The notes under the pieces are model-generated. The model did not search any database. It was not told where the DNA came from and saw only the letters and a program-made list of their open reading frames with translations. Shown piece after piece: positions 19,005-26,913 of a stretch of 64,000 nucleotides of DNA. Positions within the stretch are counted from its first letter, which is position 1, and each line of letters begins with the position of its first letter. Source of the DNA: Dactylosporangium roseum (GTDB taxonomy: Bacteria > Actinomycetota > Actinomycetes > Mycobacteriales > Micromonosporaceae); assembly GCF_025264685.1 (NCBI RefSeq), contig NZ_CP073721.1, positions 3,401,001 through 3,465,000 of the forward strand, in the 5' to 3' direction. Both the position numbers and the translations under genes were made by a program.

Positions 19005-19134
19005 GCGGAGCCCTCTCGAAGACGTGGATCTGTCGCAAGACCTGTCTATCGATGGCTCCGCGCCTGTTTCCGGCGTCGTCCGGCGTGAACCGATATGCCC
19101 GTGTCGAGCGCACTCGACAGGAAGCGGTATACGG

Positions 19135-19626
19135 CTAGGACGCCAGGTCGCGCTGATACCAGGTGCCTGGCTTACCCCCGAGATGGGCCGGGTCAGCCGG
19201 GCCGACAGGGACGAACCCGGCCTTGGTTAGCACCTTCCGTGACGCAACGTTCCGATCGGCGGTAGCGGCGCGCAGCGTGCGCAGGCTGTGCTCGGCCACC
19301 GCTAAATGGCACAGTTCCCGGACAGTCGCGGTCGCCACGCCACGGCCAGCAACATGCTGCGCGACCCGGTAGCCGAGTTCCGCGCTGTGATCGTCAATGT
19401 TGTACAGGTTGAACCTGCCCAGCACGACGCCGTCCTCAGCGACGAGCACGTAGAAGGCGCACACGCCGGCCTCCTGCTCAACCAGCAACGCGTCGTGCCG
19501 CTCGGTGAACTGGCCGAAGAAGTCGTCGCCGCGGTCGGAAACCGAGGCAGCGAAGTAGGCGCGGTTCGCCAACTCGAAGGCCAGGACCGCCGGGGCATGA
19601 CCGGCACGCAGCCGCCCACGCAGCAC
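19135..19626 (-). CDS. GNAT-family (RimJ/RimL-like) N-acetyltransferase, possibly 5'-truncated
   Basis: 163 residues. NLYNIDDHSAELGYRVAQHV, VAGRGVATATVRELCHLAVA (acetyl-CoA loop) and RNVASRKVLTKAGFVPVG are typical GNAT motifs. The protein starts abruptly at LRAGHAPAVLAFELANRAYF; relatives carry some 15-25 residues before this. The upstream DNA is an ISAs1 remnant, so the native start may be lost. The substrate is unknown. Confidence 0.7.
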   Translation of the reverse strand: MLRGRLRAGHAPAVLAFELANRAYFAASVSDRGDDFFGQFTERHDALLVEQEAGVCAFYVLVAEDGVVLGRFNLYNIDDHSAELGYRVAQHVAGRGVATATVRELCHLAVAEHSLRTLRAATADRNVASRKVLTKAGFVPVGPADPAHLGGKPGTWYQRDLAS

Positions 19627-19629
19627 GCC

Positions 19630-19860
19630 TGGGTCACACCGCGTTTCCGCAGCCGCAGAGGGGGCTGGTTCCGGGCCTGCTCATCGAGGTCGTGCAGCCA
19701 GTCGCTGATCGCGGCGAACGACGACGCGCCGGCGAGGACGGCGCAGACCGCGACGGTGAGCAGGCCGGCGAGGGGATAGCGGATCCCGCGCGGGTCACGT
19801 GGATCCGGGACTGCGGCCAGGGCGTGCAGTAGCCCGCCGTGCTCACCATCGGTGACCGCT
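19630..19860 (-). pseudogene. ISAs1-family transposase, N-terminal remnant
   Basis: The minus frame reads ALAAVPDPRDPRGIRYPLAG, LLTVAVCAVLAGASSFAAIS and DWLHDLDEQARNQ, the DDE_Tnp_1-associated N-terminal domain of ISAs1 transposases. It breaks off after about 75 residues into the GNAT gene. No catalytic residues remain. Confidence 0.65.
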
Positions 19861-20533
19861 ACGGGCGGGACTCTACGCCGGGTCGGTGACGGTCAGTGCG
19901 GGGATGAGGGATGATGCCATCTGCGGGTGAGGTCCTTGCGGTGGTCACGGGGCGTCGAGAACTCCATGATCACCGATACGGCCTCACCCGCTTCTTCGGC
20001 CTCCGCAGGGCTCTCCCACCGTACGAACCCCCTGCTCAACACCTCGTCGATCGACTACGCAATCGCCCTGACCCTGGACCTGACCCGCATCGACCGCTCT
20101 TGCCTGCGTGAACACACATAACCATGCCAACAGCATGGGCCAGCGGCATCGTGAAGGTGATGCCGGCAGCATCACCGAGCTGTGCGGACCGTCCGACCAA
20201 AACAACGGTAAGCAGTTGATCTCGGCCGGTCGCTGGTAGGGCTCTCGGGCGAGGAACTGGCGGGTCGGCTGCACCTTCCCTTATCGCCCTCGATAGCCGA
20301 AATTCGGTCTGAATAGCCGAGGCTGGCGCAACGACGACATCACAAATACGAACATAGGTTGACGTAAGCGAATCAGATGCCCCCTCCACTGGACGTTTGA
20401 TTCTGGTTGGGACGGATAACGTCCGGTCCGCCCATCGACAGTCACTGCCCACGTGTGCCTGAAGTTGCCAAGAACATCATCATTTCAGCCGATTCGAGTC
20501 GGCCGCATACGAGACGTTTCAGCAGCGGATCGT
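19861..20533. other. Stretch with no supported gene
   Basis: Short frames only, none longer than about 140 residues and none with a recognisable motif. A short plus frame ending SSIDYAIALTLDLTRIDRSC cannot be assigned. It ends at the left inverted repeat of the IS at 20534. Confidence 0.5.
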
Positions 20534-21480
20534 GTCTGATTCACTTTCGTCACGGAAACAACGGACCCGCTGTCCGTCACACCGGCCCACCGCCACCGTA
20601 CGCACACCGGCATGACTGAACGCAGCGCGTACCCCTCCGACCTGTCCGACGCCCGCTGGGCCCTCATCGCCCCCCGACTCACCACGTGGCGCCAGACCCG
20701 CACCGACGCCAGCGTCGGCGGCCGCACACCGACGCACGACCTACGCGAAATCTTCAACGCGATCCTGTACATCAACCGCACCGGCACCCCCTGGCGCTAC
20801 CTGCCCCACGACTTCCCGCCCTACCGCACCGTCTACGGCTACTTCGCCGCCTGGACCAACGAAGGCATCTTCGCCGAACTGAACTACGACCTCACCGGCC
20901 TGGTCCGTGACCACACCGGCAAACCGGCCACCCCCACCGCGTCCATCATGGACACCCAGAGCGTGAAACCTCCACCAACGTTCCACTGTCCACACAGGGC
21001 ACCGACGCGGGCAAGAAAGTGGTGGGACGCAAGCGGGGCATCATCACCGACACCCTGGGCCTACTCCTGGCCGTCATCGTCACCGCCGCCAGCGTCAGCG
21101 ACAACGCCATCGGCGTCGACCTGCTCAACGAGGCCACCACCCGCCATCCCACGCTCGCCAAAACATGGGTCGACGCCGGATTCAAGAACACCGTCGTCGA
21201 ACACGGTGCCAGACTTGGCATCGACGTCGAGGTCGTCACCAAAAACCCTGCCATCAAAGGATTCTCAGTCGTCAAACGCCGCTGGGTCGTGGAACGAACG
21301 CTGGGCTGGCTCATGCACCACCGCCGGCTCGTGCGTGACTACGAAACCCGACCCGACAACTCCGCCAGCATGATCACCATCGCGATGATCGACAACCTCG
21401 CCAAACGCCTCACCGACGAAACCACCCCAACCTGGCGAGACACCTGAACGTACACAACTCACAAACTTCGTGAATCAGAC
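20534..21480 (+). mobile_element. IS5-family insertion sequence, 947 bp, complete ends
   Basis: Both ends are visible: GTCTGATTCAC at 20534-20544 and its exact reverse complement GTGAATCAGAC at 21470-21480. Between them lies a single transposase gene in two overlapping frames. Both flanks carry GT next to the repeat, which may be part of the target site. The perfect 11-bp ends suggest a fairly recent insertion even though the transposase frame is split. Confidence 0.85.
20612..21447 (+). pseudogene. IS5-family transposase, split by a -1 frame change
   Basis: The first frame (20612 onward) encodes MTERSAYPSDLSDARWALIA, the DUF4096-type N-terminus, and ends its sensible reading at SIMDTQSVK. 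The second frame continues as TSTNVPLSTQGTDAGKKVVG and RKRGIITDTLGLLLAV through WVVERTLGWLMHHRRLVRDY to TGA at 21447. Rereading one A at the AAA near 20970 joins them exactly. Related IS5 elements use programmed -1 frameshifting, but the local sequence is not a classical slippery heptamer, so a lost A is at least as likely. Confidence 0.75.
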
Positions 21481-21555
21481 GTCCTCTCCAGGGCATACGG
21501 CCGGCGCATGCCACCTCTATCGGCGAACCGACGACAAGTCTGCTGGCCGGCCCTG

Positions 21556-22335
21556 CTACAGGCCGGATGCGAGGCGCTCGACGGAGGACAGCGGGACGGC
21601 GGTGAAGCCTGTCGTCGAGGCGCGGGCGAAGGTTTCGCTTCCTGGGATCTCGGTCAGTCGGCCGTGGAAGGCCGTACCGGACAGGCCGCTCGTGCTCCAG
21701 CAGCCGCCCGACCTGCCGAAGATGACCTTGCCGTCGACGATCGGCGCCTGCTCGACTGTCACGCCGAGGGCGGATCCGGTGAGCTGTTGCGGCAGGACCA
21801 GGGCGAACACCATCTCGCCCGGACCCCAGAGCGGGCCGGGGTTGCCCCGGGCGACCGGATCGGGCAGCGGCGGCAGCTCGGGCGTCTCGACCCACACCCT
21901 GGCACCGTCATGCACGGCCGGGCCGCCCAGCGTGCGCACGATGTCCAGCGTCATCTCGTGATGCCGGACCCCGTCGCTCGCGGTCCGTCCCGTCAGATGC
22001 GCCCGCGCGACGATGACCGAGGCGCCCGTGCCGCGCAGGTCGCGGAGCCGGTCGGCGAGCGGGACCGCCACGCATCCTTCCGCAACGGCCGGGGCGGAAG
22101 GACCACCGGAGGCGATGGACGCTGTTGCTGGGGCGGCGCTGGGTGGCTGCGCATCGTCCTGGGCCCGGGCGAAGAACAGGCCCCCAGCGGCCAGGACCAC
22201 CACCGTGCCCGCCGCGGCGAAACCCTGCCTGCGATGGTGCCGGGCCCGTCGCTTCGCGGACAGGCGGGCGAGCACCGCGCCGGGGTCGGCATCGTCCAGG
22301 ACCAGGGCCTCGCGCAGTTCGTCGACCTCCATCAT
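21556..22335 (-). CDS. Membrane-anchored protein, probable partner of the ECF sigma factor
   Basis: 259 residues. A short cytoplasmic N-terminus (VDELREALVLDDADPGAVLA) is followed by one membrane segment at about 41-58 (AAAGTVVVLAAGGLFFARA) and a roughly 190-residue exterior domain with a beta-rich look. There is no zinc-binding anti-sigma motif. The start overlaps the stop of the sigma gene (ATGA) with GGAGGGG as ribosome-binding site inside the sigma gene. This arrangement is typical of sigma/anti-sigma pairs, so an anti-sigma role is inferred from position only. Confidence 0.65.
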   Translation of the reverse strand: MMEVDELREALVLDDADPGAVLARLSAKRRARHHRRQGFAAAGTVVVLAAGGLFFARAQDDAQPPSAAPATASIASGGPSAPAVAEGCVAVPLADRLRDLRGTGASVIVARAHLTGRTASDGVRHHEMTLDIVRTLGGPAVHDGARVWVETPELPPLPDPVARGNPGPLWGPGEMVFALVLPQQLTGSALGVTVEQAPIVDGKVIFGRSGGCWSTSGLSGTAFHGRLTEIPGSETFARASTTGFTAVPLSSVERLASGL

Positions 22336-22823
22336 GATCCCCTCCGATCTACGGCGGCGGTCAGCCGCAGCGCCGAGCGCGCGTGCGACAGGTGTGAGCG
22401 GACGGTGGCGGGCGAACAGCTCAGGACGTCCGCCACCTCGTCGTCCGTCTGGTCGAACAGGTATCGGAGCACAACGGCGGCGCGCTGCTGCGGCGCCAGG
22501 GTCGCCAGCAGCCGCCGCACCTCGTCTCGGCGGTCCACCGCCTCGTAAGCGTCGGCGTCCGCTCGCTCCAGCAACGCCGGGTCGGAGGTGGCCTCGGTGC
22601 GGCGGCGACCGGCCTTGCGGGTCTCGGACAGGAACGTGGAGAGCACTATCCGGCGCACGTACGCCAAGGGATGCTCCATCCGGGAGATCCGGCTCCAGCG
22701 GGTGGACGCGACGAGCAGAGCGTCGACCAGCACGTCCTCGGCGAGGTGCTGATTTCCGCAGAGCGCACCGGAGAACCGCGTCAGACCGGTCATCTCAGCG
22801 CCGAGGAACTCCTCGAACGTCAT
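22332..22823 (-). CDS. SigE-family ECF RNA polymerase sigma factor
   Basis: 163 residues. Region 2 is recognisable (LTRFSGALCGNQHLAEDVLV, ISRMEHPLAYVRRIVLSTFL) and region 4 has the HTH (LAPQQRAAVVLRYLFDQTDD, EVADVLSCSPATVRSHLSHA). It belongs to the short SigE-type group common in actinomycetes. It directs transcription of a small regulon, usually including itself. It is translationally coupled to the membrane protein downstream. Confidence 0.88.
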   Translation of the reverse strand: MTFEEFLGAEMTGLTRFSGALCGNQHLAEDVLVDALLVASTRWSRISRMEHPLAYVRRIVLSTFLSETRKAGRRRTEATSDPALLERADADAYEAVDRRDEVRRLLATLAPQQRAAVVLRYLFDQTDDEVADVLSCSPATVRSHLSHARSALRLTAAVDRRGS

Positions 22824-22929
22824 TGAGGTTCCTCCCGCTGCCGACGTGCCGCCCGTACCGTCACCAAGGTAACGCTACGGGCGGCCGCAAATGTGGAGCC
22901 CGACTACGAACTATTTCCGGCGGTCAAGG

Positions 22930-24162
22930 TCATCCGGTGCGGAGCGAGGCGCCGAGTGAATTGTTGATCGTTCGCATGGACGAGAACAACATCCAGTCAC
23001 TGCAGATGTTTCCGCCGCCGTCGTGCACGCCGGCGCAGTTCGTCCAGCCGCCCTGAACCGCTTGGATCATGCCGGTGGCCCGAACCTGGTTGGTGCCGCC
23101 GAGAGTGAAGACCGGCCCGCCGCTGTCCCCCTGAATTGCGGCAATGCCGTTCGACTGCTGGTGCCCCTGAATGGTGCAGATATTGCCGAATCCCATACCG
23201 TCGTTGAACAGCACGCACATCGTCCGCACTTCGATGGCGCAGCGCACGCCGGAGTTGCCTCCGCTGGCGCAGACCAGGTCCCCGGTGCTGACGTCGCTGT
23301 AGCCGATGACCGTCTTCTTATATCCGGCCGAATTGTTCCAGGCGCCGTCGAACATCCAGTAGAAACCGCCGGTGGTCATGACACGGGCCGCACCGTCACC
23401 AGAATTCACCAGGCCGTCCCCGTAGCTCGCGGAGCCGTCCCGGGCCCGGTAGTCATGCCGCCAGCAGTGGCGTGCCGTGGTGGTACGAGACACGCCGTTG
23501 AGCCAGATGCCGAAGCCGGTCGTACACACCGTCCCGCTGCTCGGCGAGCGCATGTAGCCGCCAGCGTTGAACGGCGCGGTGTCGTTCGACCGGGTGGCCA
23601 CCGCTGGCGTGATCCGCCCGGCCGACGGCGCGACGGAGACGTCGACACCGATCTGCGCGGACGCCCCCTTCGCCAGCGTCGCATCGCGTGCGGCGCGGGT
23701 CTTGGACGAGGCGCCGAGGTAGTTGCCGCGAACGATGACGCCGTCGAAATCGGGATCCAGGGTGGCAACGGACGTCACGTCGAAGCCCGTCAGCGCGCCC
23801 TTTCCGGCGCTCCGAGCCGCCGACTGCGCCGCGGTCAGCAGCTGCGTCCGGCTGAACTTGCGCTGCTTGATGGTCAGCGCGATGCCACGGCTCCTCGCCT
23901 GCGCGACGATGGCCTGCTGGAACGGGGTCGCCGCTCCGTGCCACAGGACCGTCGTGGCCAGGTTGGCGACGTCGTTGACCGACTCGACGTAGCCGCTGTC
24001 CTCCACACCGGGCTGGGTGATGATCCAGGACTTCAGCGCCATGAGGCGTTCCTGGCGAGCGATTTGATCGGCCGAGACGAGCTTGTCGCTCGCGTCGGCT
24101 GATGTCGACGTGGTCGGCGGCGCGTCGTCGGCCCAGGCAGGCGGCGCCGAGGAGAGAAGCAA
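22930..24162 (-). CDS. Secreted trypsin-like (S1) serine protease, start uncertain
   Basis: Up to 410 residues. The catalytic His is in SRTTTARHCWRH and the catalytic Ser in IQGDSGGPVFTLGG. A pro-region of about 150 residues precedes the protease domain, as in actinomycete extracellular proteases. The N-terminus is damaged: the only start in frame is a TTG at 24162 giving LLSSAPPAWADD, the tail of a signal peptide. An ATG just upstream (MR followed by ...STTALLLSSAPPAWA) is out of frame by one base. Either an indel or a recombination removed the native start, so the gene may not be expressed. Confidence 0.7.
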   Translation of the reverse strand: MLLSSAPPAWADDAPPTTSTSADASDKLVSADQIARQERLMALKSWIITQPGVEDSGYVESVNDVANLATTVLWHGAATPFQQAIVAQARSRGIALTIKQRKFSRTQLLTAAQSAARSAGKGALTGFDVTSVATLDPDFDGVIVRGNYLGASSKTRAARDATLAKGASAQIGVDVSVAPSAGRITPAVATRSNDTAPFNAGGYMRSPSSGTVCTTGFGIWLNGVSRTTTARHCWRHDYRARDGSASYGDGLVNSGDGAARVMTTGGFYWMFDGAWNNSAGYKKTVIGYSDVSTGDLVCASGGNSGVRCAIEVRTMCVLFNDGMGFGNICTIQGHQQSNGIAAIQGDSGGPVFTLGGTNQVRATGMIQAVQGGWTNCAGVHDGGGNICSDWMLFSSMRTINNSLGASLRTG

Positions 24163-24326
24163 TGCGGTTGTGGAAGCATCGCATGAATGCTTCTTCGCCG
24201 CCTTCGAGGACCTGAAGGATGTGGGTACGAATAGTCAGATCGTCGATGGAACCGTGGCTGGTGACGACCATGCCGGCGGTCGGCAGAGAGGTCGCGCTCG
24301 AACTCGGCCAACACCTCCGGATCGAC

Positions 24327-24990
24327 CGCTGACCGTCGTGGGCTTCGACGACGCCATCGCAGAGCTCTACGAATGGCTCGCCGTCCAGTTCCCACCGCGA
24401 GCTGAGCGGGCGGACAGGGAGGCGCACTTCGTTTCACGGCGGGAACAGCTCGGCTTCTGGAGAGACGAGCTGCTCCACGCTCTGGTGCAACGCGGCACCG
24501 AGAGCAGACATGGACCCCGCCGGCTCTCGACCACCTGCACCAACTACTGCAGGACCGACGGCGACGCCTGATCACCGACGCAGCCGACCTCCAGGCGGCC
24601 GTCCTGGAGGCTTTGGACACGATCAACAAGTGGCTTACCGGTGGAAACTCCGCAGGCGTCGGCCAGCGGCACGACATCCGTGTGGACGCGACCGATAGCG
24701 CTGGCGACACGATCTGCGTCGTCATCGAGGTCAAGGGCTGCTGGAACGACTCCACCACGACCGCGTTGACCAAGCAGCTCTTCGGGCAGTACCTCGAGCC
24801 GGCCGGGCATACCCACGGCGTGTACCTCGTCGCCTGCTTCCAGCCCGAGCAGGTAGCCGGTGACAAGCGCTCGAAAGTTGCGCGGCACACCACTACGGGA
24901 CTGCTCGAAGACCTCGCAGCTCAAGCGCAGCAGCTTCCGTCGCCGTTCAACGTTGCGGTCGTGGTGCACGACATCGCGCTACCCAGGTAG
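24327..24990 (+). pseudogene. C-terminal fragment with a PD-(D/E)xK-like segment, frameshifted
   Basis: Two frames combine: AIAELYEWLAVQFPPRAERA up to ELLHALVQRG, then ALDHLHQLLQDRRRRLITDA through LEALDTINKWLTGG and TICVVIEVKGCWNDSTTT, ALTKQLFGQYLEPAGHTHGV and YLVACF to TAG at 24990. The ExK in IEVKG after a beta strand, plus QL..YL, resembles the nuclease-like core at the end of large actinobacterial proteins. The main body of the protein and a start codon are absent. It may be a remnant of a defence or restriction-type gene (inference). Confidence 0.5.
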
Positions 24991-25074
24991 AACTCACCAG
25001 TGCGCTGCGACAGCGTGACGGAGCCGGCTCGCCGTGCGAACTGATCTCCTGGCGCGAGCCGCCGAGGCGTTGAA

Positions 25075-25389
25075 TGCGAGACCATCAGCGGCAGCGGCGA
25101 CGATCCCGGGCAGCGGGCGTTCATCTTCGTCCAGCAGGTGTACGACACCGACAAGTTCTTCTACGAGCAGCCGGGCACGTTCTCCGGCGGGCGCTGGTTC
25201 TCCAGCGGGCCGGTGCGCATCGGCGACCCGGCCAACGTGGACACCGAGTACTACCTGCACGTCGTCGTGGTGGACCAGACCACCGCGGAGAAGCTCGACC
25301 AGGTGCGCGGTATGTACAAGGAGGCGAAGCTACCCGGGACCAAGCTCGGCACCAAGAACGTCAAGCGCAACCAGATCATCAACTGCTGA
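25075..25389 (+). pseudogene. C-terminal fragment of an uncharacterised protein
   Basis: About 105 residues of good coding quality: ETISGSGDDPGQRAFIFVQQ, VYDTDKFFYEQPGTFSGGRW, RIGDPANVDTEYYLHVVVVD and QTTAEKLDQVRGMYKEAKLP to TGA. This resembles the cytoplasmic C-terminal domain found behind membrane helices in actinobacterial hypothetical proteins. No upstream part exists here. Its end overlaps the stop of the opposing PhyH gene by 11 bases, so it marks the left border of the biosynthetic region. Confidence 0.45.
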
Positions 25390-26186
25390 CGGCCGCCGGG
25401 CGGAGCTGGCTGGTGTCGGCCATGCCCTCGACGATCGCGCGGGCGACCGGGGACGGGTCGGAGCCGTCGAGGCGGAAGCCGTCCGCGACGTGCACGGCCG
25501 GCTGGGCCATGAACCGCGGAGCGGTGCCGCGGTGCGGCCACGTCGCGGTGTGGACGATGAACGGGTGGCACAGGTAGACGTCGCCGGCGGCACCGGTGGC
25601 CTCGGCGGTCAGGCGGCAGAATGTCGACGGGCGCAGCAGGTCGGGCACGGCGCCGCCGGGCATGCCCGGCGGCGCCGCGGGTGGCCAGGGCGGCCGCGGC
25701 GTAGCGGTGGGAGCCGAGCAGCAGCCGGGTCGGCGCGTCGAGCGGGCCGACGTCGGAGAACAGGAACAGCGCGAGCAGGCCGCGGGCCCGCGAGCGGACG
25801 TTGGCCCAGTACTCGGTGCCGCCCCACCACGAGCCCTCGATGTGCCAGCCGGCGTCGCCGGGGAACTCCTCGGACGGGAAGCGCACCGGGATGGTACCGC
25901 CGACGTCGGCCCGCGGCGTCCAGCGGCCCGCGCCGATGAGCTCGTCGTAGTCCGCGTGCAGCGCCGGTGCGGCGGCGGCCGCGCGGAACGGCTCGGCGTC
26001 CGGGGTGTCGATGCTGATGGCCGGGCGGCGCCAGGTGCCGGGGTCGTCCTCGCGCACGCCGTGCCCGGCCAGCACCGCCCACGCCGCCCGGCGGCAGGCA
26101 GCCGCGGTGTCGGCGTCGAACGCGCCGCGGACCACGACGTAGCCGTCGCGCACGAAACCGTCGATGTCCAACGGAGAGCTCAGCAT
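25379..26186 (-). pseudogene. Phytanoyl-CoA dioxygenase (PhyH) family protein with one frameshift
   Basis: Fe(II)/2-oxoglutarate dioxygenase of the PhyH family, about 270 residues if repaired. WHIEGSWWGG carries the first metal His (HxE rather than the usual HxD), IVHTATWPHRG the distal His, and APRFMAQPAVH the 2-oxoglutarate Arg. The frame breaks after ALATRGAAG and resumes as MPGGAVPDLLRPSTFCRLTA. One extra C inside a perfect 28-bp palindrome (25649-25676) explains the break, so a sequencing error is possible. ATG 26186 overlaps the end of the secreted SH3-like gene, so both are co-transcribed. It could hydroxylate a cluster intermediate or be unrelated. Confidence 0.7.
25649..25676. repeat. 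Perfect 28-bp palindrome inside the PhyH gene
   Basis: GGCGCCGCCGGGCA is followed directly by its exact reverse complement. It coincides with the frameshift of the PhyH gene: removing one central C would restore the frame and break the perfect symmetry. Confidence 0.85.
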
Positions 26187-26767
26187 GGGCCGGGGAGAAA
26201 CGGCAGGTAGGACACCCAGCCGCGGTTCGTCCAGCCGGCCAGGCCGGTCTCGGTGTCGTAGACCAGGAGCCAGTCGGAGTTGAGCTCACCGTTCGGGTTG
26301 GTCATCCGCTCGCCGTCGATGTTGCAGTACACCTGGACCCGGTGGGTGGCGGCCATGCCGACCACCGCGCAGATGGGCTTGGTGCAGGTGTGCATGCCCG
26401 CCCCCTCGTCCGCCGTGGCCATCTGGTAGCGGTTCGGGTCGCCACAGCGGGCCGCCTGGCTCTCGTCGGTGAGCCAGTGCTCGTTGGTCCAGCCGGCGAA
26501 CTTCGTGTTCCAGTCGTACACCAGGTCCCAGTAGACCGTGCCGCCGAGGCTCTGGCCGACGTGCCAGCAGAAGTCGGAGACCTGCTCGCCCAGCCCGTTG
26601 ACCGTCAGCGCCGGGCACGTGGCCTGCGCGCAGGTGTGGACGCCGGCGCCGGCGATGTCCACGTGGTTGTAGAACCAGCCGTTCTGTGCGGCGGCGGGGC
26701 CGGCACTGAGGCCGAGCAGGAGCGCTGCCGCGGCGGCGACGAATCCGAGTCGGGACGTGCGAGACAT
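26180..26767 (-). CDS. Secreted protein with two SH3-like repeats
   Basis: 195 residues. A signal peptide (SRLGFVAAAAALLLGLSAGP then AAAQ) is followed by two copies of a bacterial SH3-like unit: GVHTCAQATCPALTV ... FAGWTNEHWL and GMHTCTKPICAVVGM ... LAGWTNRGWV. Paired Cys residues suggest disulphides, fitting an extracellular location. Binding to the cell wall or a peptide is plausible but unproven. Its stop overlaps the PhyH start, and it is divergent from the SARP regulator, 146 bases away. Confidence 0.75.
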   Translation of the reverse strand: MSRTSRLGFVAAAAALLLGLSAGPAAAQNGWFYNHVDIAGAGVHTCAQATCPALTVNGLGEQVSDFCWHVGQSLGGTVYWDLVYDWNTKFAGWTNEHWLTDESQAARCGDPNRYQMATADEGAGMHTCTKPICAVVGMAATHRVQVYCNIDGERMTNPNGELNSDWLLVYDTETGLAGWTNRGWVSYLPFLPGPC

Positions 26768-26913
26768 GGGCTGGCTCCCCGTGACGGCGACTGTCGATGC
26801 CGGGCCAACCTAGCAGTGATCGTCCGGCGTCACTGCCTCGCCCGCCGGGGCGCGTGTGCGACTGCGGGCGCGGTTGCACAGTGGGCTCGCCGGGCACGGC
26901 GGGCTACAACACC

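Noticed and set aside
18142..19052. Exact terminal inverted repeats of the IS around 18162-19004
   Set aside because: Only a poor partial match (TTGCG..AG) was found between the two sides, so I did not set ends for this element.
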